Source: an uncultured Lachnospiraceae bacterium
GTDB lineage: Bacteria; Bacillota; Clostridia; Lachnospirales; Lachnospiraceae
DNA length: 64,000 nucleotides
NCBI GenBank assembly: GCA_947628225.1
Contig: CANQYY010000002.1
Span: 144,088-208,087 of the forward strand
Direction: 5' to 3'
This document shows positions 1 through 7,484 of the stretch, one piece after another. Under the pieces are notes generated by a model. That model was not told the DNA's origin, ran no database searches, and saw only the letters and a list, made by a program, of their open reading frames with translations. How positions within the stretch are numbered: position 1 is the first letter of the stretch; each line of letters starts with the position of its first letter. Made by a program: the position numbers and the translations under genes.

Positions 1-2
1 TT

Positions 3-950
3 GATACGGTATTTGATACGAGCGTAGGCGCCGATTTAACTATTGTAGAAGAAGCGGCAGAACTGGTCCGCAAGCTGCAGGACGGCGACAAGGACAGGAA
101 AAAATATCCGGAGGGAAATAAATTTCCTCTGTTTACCTCCTGTTGTCCGGGCTGGGTGCGCTTTGCAGAAACCAAACATCCGGATCTTATGCCCTATGTT
201 TCTTCCTGCAAATCTCCGATGGAGATGTTTGGCGCAGTGATAAAAGAATACTATAAACCGGCGGATAAGGAAGCGGGGATTGAAACGGTTTCCGTTGCCG
301 TTATGCCATGCGTGGCCAAGAAGTACGAGGCTTCCCGCGAGGAATTTATAAGAGAGGATGTTCCGGATGTGGATTATGTTATTACCACCAAGGAATTGAT
401 CCGCATGATCAAAGAGCTGGGGATTCAGTTTAATGAAATTGAGCCAAGTTCGCCGGATATGCCGTTCAGCATCTCCTCCGGCGCCGGCGTCATCTTTGGC
501 GTGACCGGTGGCGTGACAGAGGCGGCGCTCCGCCATGTGGCAGATAAAGATAACCAGACCCTCAGAGATTTGGAATATTCCGGCATTCGCGGCATGGAGG
601 GCGTCAAGGTTGCCGAGGTAGAAATCGGCGGACGAAATCTTCGGATTGGCGTTGTGAACGGTCTGGGGAATGCCGATGACTTAATTGAAAAAATCCGCGC
701 GGGAGAGGAGCATTTTGATTTCGTCGAAGTGATGGCCTGTCCATATGGATGTATCGGCGGCGCCGGTCAGCCGTTTGGGTATCAGATTGTCAAACAGGAA
801 CGCGCCCAGGGAATGTATAAGGCGGATAAATCTGCTATTATTAAGCGCTCGGAGGAAAATCCGGTTGTCAGCCAGTTATATGAAACCGGCGTGCTGAAGG
901 GACGGAGCCATGAACTGCTGCATGTAAATTATGTAAAGGAAAGCGAATGA
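3..950 (+). CDS. hydA: [FeFe] hydrogenase, C-terminal part (5' end outside window)
   Basis: The C-terminal 315 residues of an iron-only hydrogenase, which makes or oxidises H2 on the H-cluster and disposes of fermentation electrons. All three H-cluster signatures are visible in the partial protein: TSCCPGW near residues 45-51, MPCVAKKYE near 101, and the MACPYGC...GGAGQPFG segment near 244. These supply the four cysteines that bind the cluster. The N-terminal iron-sulfur domains, if present, lie left of the window, so I cannot tell a monomeric ferredoxin-type enzyme from the HydA subunit of an electron-bifurcating complex. The frame is open from base 3. It ends at TGA and is followed by a strong terminator, so it is the last gene of its operon. 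Confidence 0.93.
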   Translation, partial: DTVFDTSVGADLTIVEEAAELVRKLQDGDKDRKKYPEGNKFPLFTSCCPGWVRFAETKHPDLMPYVSSCKSPMEMFGAVIKEYYKPADKEAGIETVSVAVMPCVAKKYEASREEFIREDVPDVDYVITTKELIRMIKELGIQFNEIEPSSPDMPFSISSGAGVIFGVTGGVTEAALRHVADKDNQTLRDLEYSGIRGMEGVKVAEVEIGGRNLRIGVVNGLGNADDLIEKIRAGEEHFDFVEVMACPYGCIGGAGQPFGYQIVKQERAQGMYKADKSAIIKRSEENPVVSQLYETGVLKGRSHELLHVNYVKESE

Positions 951-980
951 TTTTCGCATGCCGGAGGTAACGGCATTGGC

Positions 981-1030
981 AAGAGTACCGCTCAATAACG
1001 GAGTTTCACTGTTGGGCGGTGCTCTTTTCT
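981..1030 (+). terminator. Rho-independent terminator after the hydrogenase gene
   Basis: Two 15-base arms (981-995 and 1012-1026) pair along their whole length with only G-U exceptions, around a 16-base loop, and run into a T-rich stretch. It ends the hydrogenase operon. The rest of 950-1256 holds a promoter and a leader and no gene. Confidence 0.85.
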
Positions 1031-1136
1031 TGCCGATATTGAAAAGGATTTATGATAAAAAATGAAAAAAATGGCGCGCAGCTATGAAACCGATTTTATG
1101 TTTTCGGATTATTGCGGATGCGGATTTTCTAAAAAT

Positions 1137-1165
1137 TTGCATAATTCCCATATTTATAGTATAAT
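1137..1165 (+). promoter_or_regulatory. Sigma-A promoter for the GHL10 gene
   Basis: TTGCAT, a 17-base spacer and a perfect TATAAT (1160-1165). An AT-rich leader of roughly 85 bases without an obvious riboswitch fold leads to the ATG at 1257. Confidence 0.75.
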
Positions 1166-1256
1166 TAGAAAATGTATTTTTGGATTTTTTACATAAAATA
1201 ATAGAAAGTATTTTTTATTTTATGGGAAGACCAATGAAAAGAAAGAATAGAGGTGT

Positions 1257-2564
1257 ATGATGGTGAAACGTCTTTTTTTAATGCTGGCAGTCATTTTGAT
1301 TGCGGGGACGTTAGGGCTGGGAGAAGGAAAGAAGGCACAGGCGGGTTCTTACAGTGTCCGCGGAGTGTGGGTATCGTGTTTTGAGTACAAAAGTGTTGGC
1401 TTGTGTACAAAATCAGAGAAACAGTTCCGTGCCAATGCCAATAAATTGTTTTATAATATTAAGGCAAGCGGGTGTAATACGGTATATTTCCATGTGCGTG
1501 CCTTTGATGATGCGATTTATCCATCCTCTTCCTTTCCCTGGAGTAAATACCTTTTAAATAAAGGGGCGGCTCCTTCCTTTGACCCGTTGAAAATATTAAT
1601 TTCCTATGCCCATAAATATGGCCTTCAGTTTCATGCCTGGATGAATCCTTACCGTGTAACCTATAAAAAGGTGTTGGATCCGGCAAAGGCGTCAACCACG
1701 GAGAGGATAGTAAGCCAGGTAAGGGAAATAATTAACCGGTATTCCGTAGACGGAATCCATTTTGACGATTATTTTTACCCTACGAATGAAAAAAAATATA
1801 ATAAAGTAAAAAAAGAAAAACGCATGGCAAATATAAACGCCATGGTTATGCGGGTATATAATACGATAAAGGCAAAGAAGAAAAAACTGCAGTTTGGCAT
1901 CAGCCCGGCAGGAGATGTGAGCTATTGTGAAAAGATCGGCGCCGATGTCAAAACCTGGATGAGTAAAAAAGGCTATGTTGATTATATTATTCCCCAGATT
2001 TATTGGTCGAACAACTATCTTTTGCATGGGAAAAAGACAGCGATGTTCGATGAGCGGTTTGCGAAATGGCAGTCCTTAAACAAGAGGGATGTCCCGATGT
2101 ATATCGGGCTGGCGCTATACAAAGCCGGAGAACGGCTGAAACCGGACCCGGGCTGGAAAAAGTCCAGTTATAATATTGCAACGCAGTTAGACAGGATAAA
2201 AGCGGGGAACAGTGAGGGTTATGCTCTTTTCAGCTACACGGATCTATACCGCTCCGGAGCTGCCAAAGAGGTGCGGCATTATTTGTCAAAAATTATGTCC
2301 CTGAAGCTGAATAAGAAAAAGAAGACGATCCGCGCCGGCAAAAAATTTAAATTAAAGGCGTCTGTCAGCCCGCTTCGCTGTCAGAAAAAAATAAAATGGA
2401 AATCTTCGAATAAGAAAAAAGCTACGGTAACCAAAAAAGGTGTTGTAAAAGCGAAAAAAAAGGGAAAAGTAAAAATTTACGCCTATTGCGGCAGTATAAA
2501 AAAATGCTGTGTTGTGAAGATAGGGGCAAAGAAAAAAAAGAAGAAAAAATCCAGAAAAAAATAA
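1257..2564 (+). CDS. Secreted GHL10-type (DUF187) glycoside hydrolase-like protein with Ig-like tail
   Basis: A 435-residue exported protein. Residues 1-29 form a signal peptide ending in AQA. Residues about 32-345 match the glycosyl-hydrolase-like family 10 (YngK/DUF187) barrel, with the GVWVS start, the GCNTVYFHVRAF segment, HAWMNPYR and DGIHFDDYFYP. Family members are thought to act on cell-wall or exopolysaccharide glycans, but the substrate here is not deducible. Residues about 350-422 look like a bacterial Ig-like (BIG2-type) domain, and the last residues are almost pure lysine and arginine. That basic tail could bind the anionic wall electrostatically, which is inference. The RBS is AGAGG before ATG-ATG. 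Confidence 0.85.
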   Translation: MMVKRLFLMLAVILIAGTLGLGEGKKAQAGSYSVRGVWVSCFEYKSVGLCTKSEKQFRANANKLFYNIKASGCNTVYFHVRAFDDAIYPSSSFPWSKYLLNKGAAPSFDPLKILISYAHKYGLQFHAWMNPYRVTYKKVLDPAKASTTERIVSQVREIINRYSVDGIHFDDYFYPTNEKKYNKVKKEKRMANINAMVMRVYNTIKAKKKKLQFGISPAGDVSYCEKIGADVKTWMSKKGYVDYIIPQIYWSNNYLLHGKKTAMFDERFAKWQSLNKRDVPMYIGLALYKAGERLKPDPGWKKSSYNIATQLDRIKAGNSEGYALFSYTDLYRSGAAKEVRHYLSKIMSLKLNKKKKTIRAGKKFKLKASVSPLRCQKKIKWKSSNKKKATVTKKGVVKAKKKGKVKIYAYCGSIKKCCVVKIGAKKKKKKKSRKK

Positions 2565-2594
2565 AGAGTATTTTATGTTTCAGGGGGATAAAAC

Positions 2595-3128
2595 GTGATT
2601 GAATGGCTGGATCATACAGTGCTGGATTTCTTTTTAGATATTAGAAATCCGATGCTTACGCCCTTAATGAGATTTTTTTCCGTAATTGGGGAGGGCGGAG
2701 CTGTCTGGATTGCGGCAGCGGCGGTTCTGCTGCTGTTTCGGCAGACCAGGAAGGCGGGGCTTGCGGTTTCCCTGGCATTGATTTTTTGCCTGCTGGCGGG
2801 AAATGTTTTATTAAAAAATATAATAGCCAGGCCAAGACCGTGCTGGCGGCATCCGGAGGTAGAGATGCTGATAGCGGCGCCCGGAGATTTTTCCTTCCCA
2901 TCCGGACATACGATGTCGTCTTTTGCAGCAGCAACAGGGATTTTTCTCTGGGATAAAAGATGGGGGATTGCCGCGGTAACCGGAGCTGTTATGATTGCCC
3001 TTTCCCGACTGTATTTCTATGTACATTACCCTACGGACGTACTGGCGGGAGCAGTATTTGGCGTGGGAATAGGGCTTTTGGCGTCTGTCTTGCTGCGCGC
3101 CTGTGAAAGACGGCGAAAATCATATTAG
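2595..3128 (+). CDS. PAP2-family membrane phosphatase
   Basis: A 177-residue polytopic membrane protein of the PAP2 superfamily. The three catalytic motifs are intact: KX6RP (K74 to RP81-82), PSGH (102-105) and SRX5HX3D (S137, R138, H144, D148). Members dephosphorylate lipid pyrophosphates such as undecaprenyl pyrophosphate or phosphatidate on the outer face of the membrane. Length and motif spacing suit a BcrC-like undecaprenyl pyrophosphatase, but a lipid phosphatase is equally possible. It starts at GTG after an AGGGGG site, 30 bases behind the glycosidase gene, and is probably co-transcribed with it. Confidence 0.85.
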   Translation: MIEWLDHTVLDFFLDIRNPMLTPLMRFFSVIGEGGAVWIAAAAVLLLFRQTRKAGLAVSLALIFCLLAGNVLLKNIIARPRPCWRHPEVEMLIAAPGDFSFPSGHTMSSFAAATGIFLWDKRWGIAAVTGAVMIALSRLYFYVHYPTDVLAGAVFGVGIGLLASVLLRACERRRKSY

Positions 3129-3180
3129 AGAAAAGGAATCTTATATTACATCGGATAGGTGTAGTAGAACGGAGGAAAAA

Positions 3181-4683
3181 ATGGAAAAAAAGAAGATTGG
3201 GAAAATCAGAGTACTTATCGCAGCAGTTGTTTTTATAATTTTTGCAGCTTCTGTCGGGGTAGTACTGGCAGCCTGTGGAGTTTTTTCATCAGATAAGGAA
3301 AAGGCTTTTGAGCTTTTATCCCAGGCAACGGAACGGTTGAATGATTCAGCAGTAGGAGAGTATCTGGGAATGGAGCAGCTTGCGGAGTCTTTAAAAGAAA
3401 AACCGAGCATGGTAAATGTAAAACTGTCAGACCTTGATCTGGATAAGAGGCTGGCGCCCGAAAAAATTGATTTATCGGAATTTACCCTCGAATATAGCAA
3501 CCGTTATGATGTGAAGGCGCAGAAGGTAAAAATGGATATGAGCCTTGCCAGAGGAAGCAGTAAACTATCCCTGGATCTTTATGGGGACAAGGATAAAATG
3601 GTAGCAGCCGTACCAGAGTTAATAAACGGAAAGGCATTTTGTTTTTCCACGGAAACGCTTCAGTCATTTTCTCCCAATACAAATAATGCGAACCTTCCTG
3701 CAGAGGACGTAAGGCAGTTTGAGGAAGATCTGACGAAATTTTTGAAAGAGGAGATGGAAAAGCTGAAGGAGGATGTTTCCTGTGATGAGATGGATAATGG
3801 AAAAGAGGGCTATCAGGTAACAATCACCAAGGAATCCATGGATATGATAATAAGTGATTTTACTGCCTTTATGGAGGGCCAGACAAAAATAACAGACAGT
3901 ATAAACCGTTACATGCGCGCGATAATATATACGCAGCAGCAGCGCGGGATTACCGATAGCGGCGCCAATCAATTTGATTTTATGAGCAGTTTAAAGGACA
4001 TTTCCCAAAAGCTGTCCCAGTACACGCAGGATTTTACTTTTGAGGTTTATGGAGAGAACGGCAATCTGACCGAACTGAAAACCTCCGGAAATGTCAGGGA
4101 CGTTCCGATAACGGTTTCTCTTACTTTTCAGGGAGAACCCGGGAATTCTACGGCAATCCTGCAGATTGCCAATACTGCGCCGGAAGAAACCGAAGAGGTA
4201 GCGGTTACGGTTATGAAGAAAAGCATGACAGGGGAAACGCTGGAGGATTCCCTGTCTGTGGATGTATCTGTGAGAGGCTCCTCGGTCGGTACCGTGTCGC
4301 TGACAGAGAACTTTACAAAGGCGGATAATGCGTATTCCTGTACGGCGGATGTATCGGCGCCGGGCGGGGAAACGGCAAAATTGAAGCTAATCGGCTCTGT
4401 AAAGGATTTAAAGCCGGGAAGCTATGTTGATTTTATTTTAGACGATGTTTCCCTGACAACGGTAGACAGTACGAAGGTCGGTACGAAGCTCTTTTCTTTA
4501 TCTGCCGATATTAAAATCGGCGAAATGGATGGAAATATGGAACCGCCGGAGGGAGAAGCCGTTGAAGTTAAGAGTCTGGCGGATCTTACCCCTTATGCGG
4601 TACAGTTCCAGACAGGCATATCGAAAATAATGTACGACTGGGGAATTTTTTCCCCGCTTGCCCCCGGACTGGATCATATATAG
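3181..4683 (+). CDS. Large predicted lipoprotein of unknown function
   Basis: 500 residues. I chose the ATG at 3181 because GGAGG precedes it at the right distance and it places a signal sequence at the N-terminus; an upstream in-frame ATG near 3103 lacks both. The leader has a basic start (MEKKKIGKIR), a hydrophobic stretch to about residue 31, and a lipobox-like LAAC with Cys32, so a lipoprotein is likely and a plain membrane anchor is the alternative. The remainder is a hydrophilic beta-rich ectodomain with repeated charge-rich segments. I recognise no catalytic motif. It lies between a PAP2 phosphatase and a small cysteine protein in an envelope-related run, which suggests a surface role only by context. 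Confidence 0.8.
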   Translation: MEKKKIGKIRVLIAAVVFIIFAASVGVVLAACGVFSSDKEKAFELLSQATERLNDSAVGEYLGMEQLAESLKEKPSMVNVKLSDLDLDKRLAPEKIDLSEFTLEYSNRYDVKAQKVKMDMSLARGSSKLSLDLYGDKDKMVAAVPELINGKAFCFSTETLQSFSPNTNNANLPAEDVRQFEEDLTKFLKEEMEKLKEDVSCDEMDNGKEGYQVTITKESMDMIISDFTAFMEGQTKITDSINRYMRAIIYTQQQRGITDSGANQFDFMSSLKDISQKLSQYTQDFTFEVYGENGNLTELKTSGNVRDVPITVSLTFQGEPGNSTAILQIANTAPEETEEVAVTVMKKSMTGETLEDSLSVDVSVRGSSVGTVSLTENFTKADNAYSCTADVSAPGGETAKLKLIGSVKDLKPGSYVDFILDDVSLTTVDSTKVGTKLFSLSADIKIGEMDGNMEPPEGEAVEVKSLADLTPYAVQFQTGISKIMYDWGIFSPLAPGLDHI

Positions 4684-4726
4684 GGGATAAATAATATCGG
4701 CTTACTCAGAGAACAGAGAGGTGGAA

Positions 4727-4900
4727 ATGGTAACAGATTGTGAGTTTTGTGCATTTTATGTCTATGATGAGGAAGGATACGGAGAATGCGAAGTAAATCT
4801 GGACGAGGATGAAATGGCGCGTTTTCTCAGTTCTTCCCATGAGTTCTGTCCGTATTACCAGACAGATGATGAATATAAGATTGTAAGAAAGCAAAACTAA
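4727..4900 (+). CDS. Small four-cysteine protein (DUF6472-like)
   Basis: A 57-residue acidic protein with four cysteines (C5, C8, C21, C41), the first two spaced CxxC, and an LDEDEM core. Similar short proteins are widespread in Lachnospiraceae and have been grouped as DUF6472; I make that link from memory. The cysteines could bind zinc or another metal. An AGAGAGGTGG site sits just before the ATG. The gene is tightly placed between the lipoprotein and the M15 peptidase gene. Function unknown. Confidence 0.8.
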   Translation: MVTDCEFCAFYVYDEEGYGECEVNLDEDEMARFLSSSHEFCPYYQTDDEYKIVRKQN

Positions 4901-4911
4901 AGGAAAAAGCG

Positions 4912-6192
4912 ATGGGAGAAAGAAAAACAGGAGGTGGTTTTGTGGCAATTTTTTTGATTGCAATCGGACTTTTGTTTACCGGGCTGGATTTTTATATGAC
5001 GCCGGGCATTTCATATCCTGCCTATGTAAGGCCTCAGGGAGAATTTTTGGGGGCAAATATGCAGGAGGGAATCCAGCAAAACGTCAGAGATTATATCTTA
5101 GGGGATAGTATGCAGATTGATGTTTTGCCGGATATTATCGGCTGCCTTCTGATTTTTATCGGCGTGATTTTACTCGTAAAGCACAATAAAAAATATATAA
5201 GCTGTCTTGTTCTTGCTGTAATCAGCGGAGTTTTATCACTGGCGCTGCGCCTTATGCCCTTTTATTTCAATAGCGCGGCTCTGATCGTGGTCGCTCTGGC
5301 AATTTTTGTAATGGTACCGGTTTTTGAAATATGGATGGAATATAAGGTTATTTATATTACGGTAGCCATATCCGATGACATGGCAAACCGCGGGACAAAC
5401 CGGAGGATGCAGTTTTGCTGGTGGATAACAGTATTTGCCAGAATCTTTATTGCCTGTCTGACTTTTTCCGGGCTTTTTGGCATCCGCCGCTGGTACGAGG
5501 CTGCTCTGGTTCTGTTTACCCTGTTGTATCTTTATCAGCTTTTGCAGACAAGAAAATATGTGGGGAGCTATAAAGTATATAAGGAGGGCTTTAACAGCGC
5601 CCTCGTTCCCGATTATGTACAGGAGAAAATGAGGGGCGTTTCCTTCCGGGAAAACCGTGATATTTCGATGGAAGAGCTGCGTTACATCCGGGTTCTCCAT
5701 TACGACTTCAGCAGACAGGTACAGGAAGGCGAGCTGATTGTCCACCGGGACATTGCGTGGCAGACTATGAGGGTATTTTACCGGCTTTATCGTCTGGAAT
5801 ATCCGATTGAGAAGATCCGGCTTGTGGATGAATATGAGGGAGATGATGAATTATCCATGGAGGATAATAATACCTCCGCCTTTAATTACCGCACAGTAAA
5901 GGGCAAAGAGGAATTGTCCCGTCATGCCCTGGGGCTTGCTATCGATATTAATCCCAGAATAAATCCTTATGTGAGAGAAGACGGATTTTTCCCAAAAAAT
6001 GCTTCGGAATATCTGGAGAGGGATGTGGCGAAGTGTATGGGAGAGCATAAGGATAAGATGATCCATAAAAAAGATGTTGCTTACCGGATTTTCCGGCATA
6101 ACGGCTTTGAATGGGGCGGCGACTGGAGCCATGCAAAGGATTACCAGCACTTTGTGGCGAAAAGAAGAAAAGTCCCCGGAGAAAGACGATAA
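4912..6192 (+). CDS. Polytopic membrane protein fused to an M15-type D,D-/L,D-carboxypeptidase domain
   Basis: The N-terminal half (to about residue 225) has about six hydrophobic segments. After a helical linker, residues about 270-420 form a peptidase M15 (VanY/M15C-like) domain, which trims peptidoglycan peptides. Zinc ligands are visible as HALGLAID (H338, D345) and the terminal YQHF (H413), with the usual WGGDW segment between them. The start is uncertain. The ATG at 4912 has only a weak AGGA site, but the in-frame GTG at 4942 follows an excellent AGGAGGTGG at ideal spacing and begins directly with the first membrane helix, so the true protein is probably 416 residues. M15 enzymes are usually secreted or singly anchored, so the polytopic fusion is uncommon. 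Confidence 0.85.
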   Translation: MGERKTGGGFVAIFLIAIGLLFTGLDFYMTPGISYPAYVRPQGEFLGANMQEGIQQNVRDYILGDSMQIDVLPDIIGCLLIFIGVILLVKHNKKYISCLVLAVISGVLSLALRLMPFYFNSAALIVVALAIFVMVPVFEIWMEYKVIYITVAISDDMANRGTNRRMQFCWWITVFARIFIACLTFSGLFGIRRWYEAALVLFTLLYLYQLLQTRKYVGSYKVYKEGFNSALVPDYVQEKMRGVSFRENRDISMEELRYIRVLHYDFSRQVQEGELIVHRDIAWQTMRVFYRLYRLEYPIEKIRLVDEYEGDDELSMEDNNTSAFNYRTVKGKEELSRHALGLAIDINPRINPYVREDGFFPKNASEYLERDVAKCMGEHKDKMIHKKDVAYRIFRHNGFEWGGDWSHAKDYQHFVAKRRKVPGERR

Positions 6193-6234
6193 TCCATACT
6201 GCTGTATGACATGAGGAATGAATAAAGAGTATAT

Positions 6235-6287
6235 AAAAAAAGACAGGGAAGGAAGCGGTATATTCGCTTTTCTTCCCTGTCTTTTTA
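6235..6287. terminator. Bidirectional terminator between convergent genes
   Basis: A near-perfect hairpin with AGACAGGGAAG-type arms (6241-6257 and 6265-6282) flanked by A6 on the left and T5 on the right, so it can end the M15 operon rightward and arcC leftward. Confidence 0.9.
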
Positions 6288-6357
6288 TCGTGAGTAAAAG
6301 CCCGCCTTATACGGTGGCGCGCGCTTTTTTCTCTGTTTTCAAAAGGTAAAAGATAAT

Positions 6358-7281
6358 TTAAGATTTAATAATTGTTCCCATCTGTTCCCGGATGCCCTCA
6401 TAGGCATTTTCCAGTTTTGTAATAATAGCGGTTCTTCCCTCTCCCGAAGAAACAAAGGAAACGCCGGCGTCCATCTTAGGCAATGTGGTAAGCGGGTCAA
6501 AATGTCCCTCGTCAATCAGGGCGAGCGCCTCCTCTACCCGGAGGTTTCCCAGAGCCTTTTTGCCATTCTCGGTGGTAATCTGTTCCTTTGAGGTCAGGAT
6601 AAGAAGGTGGGAGGCGTCAATCATATCAGCCAGCTTGGCTGCGGTGTAATCTTTTTCGATGACGGCGCTGGCGCCCTTCAGGGCGGTTCCCTGCTCCATA
6701 ACCGGGATTCCACCGCCTCCGGCGGCAATTACCAGTTGTCCGGCGTCTAACAGAGCTGTAATGGCATCAATTTCATAAATATCGATGGGGCGAGGCGATG
6801 CGATGATACGACGGTAGCCATCCTTTTCGGCAACGACGTAATTTCCTTTTTCTTCTTCGGCTTCCGCCTCTTCCTTGGACATAATGCGTCCAATGATTTT
6901 AGTCGGGTGGTTGAATGCCTTGTCAAACGGGTCGACGCGAACCTGTGTGATGATTGTGGAAACCGGTTTAAAAATACCGCGGTTTAAGAGTTCTTCCCGA
7001 ATCGCATTTTGCAAATCGTAGCCGATATAGCCCTGGCTCATGGCGCCGCACAGCGACATGGGGGCGACGGTGTAACGGCTGTCCAGACGGGCAAATTCGG
7101 TCATGGCTGTCTGGATCATGCCTACCTGGGGACCGTTGCTGTGGGTGATGACAATCTGATATTTCTGTTCTACTAAATCCGCAATGGCATCCGCTGCTTT
7201 TTTCACTCTTTTTTGCTGCTCCGGAAAAGTTTCCGCAAAGGCGTTTCTTCCCAGCGCAACGACAATTCGTTTCTCCTTCAT
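6358..7281 (-). CDS. arcC: Carbamate kinase
   Basis: 307 residues, the usual length of carbamate kinase, which transfers phosphate between carbamoyl phosphate and ADP to make ATP at the end of arginine, agmatine or purine-derived ureide breakdown. Visible are the NGPQVGM loop, the IITQVRVDPFDKAF stretch and GGGGIPV. Two normally conserved loops deviate: the nucleotide-site GGNAL is GRNAF and the HGNGPQ loop is HSNGPQ. This suggests a divergent paralogue of the type found with ureide or purine degradation rather than a classical arcABC gene, and no arcA or arcB lies nearby. It is monocistronic and leftward, with GGAGG before its ATG and a good sigma-A promoter. Confidence 0.9.
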   Translation of the reverse strand: MKEKRIVVALGRNAFAETFPEQQKRVKKAADAIADLVEQKYQIVITHSNGPQVGMIQTAMTEFARLDSRYTVAPMSLCGAMSQGYIGYDLQNAIREELLNRGIFKPVSTIITQVRVDPFDKAFNHPTKIIGRIMSKEEAEAEEEKGNYVVAEKDGYRRIIASPRPIDIYEIDAITALLDAGQLVIAAGGGGIPVMEQGTALKGASAVIEKDYTAAKLADMIDASHLLILTSKEQITTENGKKALGNLRVEEALALIDEGHFDPLTTLPKMDAGVSFVSSGEGRTAIITKLENAYEGIREQMGTIIKS

Positions 7282-7325
7282 GGCGTATCCTCCATCGTCA
7301 AAAAAATTCGGTCAATATTTTTCTT

Positions 7326-7354
7326 ATTATAGCAAATTTGCGGATAAGATTCAA
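7326..7354 (-). promoter_or_regulatory. Sigma-A promoter for arcC
   Basis: On the minus strand: TTGAAT (7349-7354), a 17-base spacer and a perfect TATAAT (7326-7331), about 45 bases upstream of the arcC ATG. Confidence 0.75.
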
Positions 7355-7411
7355 CTACGGGTTTGCGGAAAACCTAATATGGGCGGGGACATTAGTTTTT
7401 TGCCGGCATTG

Positions 7412-7440
7412 TTGACGAACGAAGAGAAATAAAGTATAAT
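7412..7440 (+). promoter_or_regulatory. Sigma-A promoter for the beta-CASP metallo-hydrolase
   Basis: TTGACG (7412-7417), a 17-base spacer and TATAAT (7435-7440), 45 bases before the ATG at 7485. Confidence 0.8.
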
Positions 7441-7484
7441 ATAAGGGCGAATGCAGACGAATATGTGGGGAAGAAGGGGATAGG

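Noticed and set aside
481..491. GCGCCGGCGT in the hydrogenase gene as another copy of the prophage palindrome
   Set aside because: One base differs from the palindrome. It encodes a normal alanine-glycine stretch in GC-richer coding DNA, so it is chance similarity.
3141..3500. Minus-strand open frame opposite the lipoprotein signal region
   Set aside because: It mirrors the lysine- and hydrophobic-rich start of the plus-strand gene and has no promoter or RBS.
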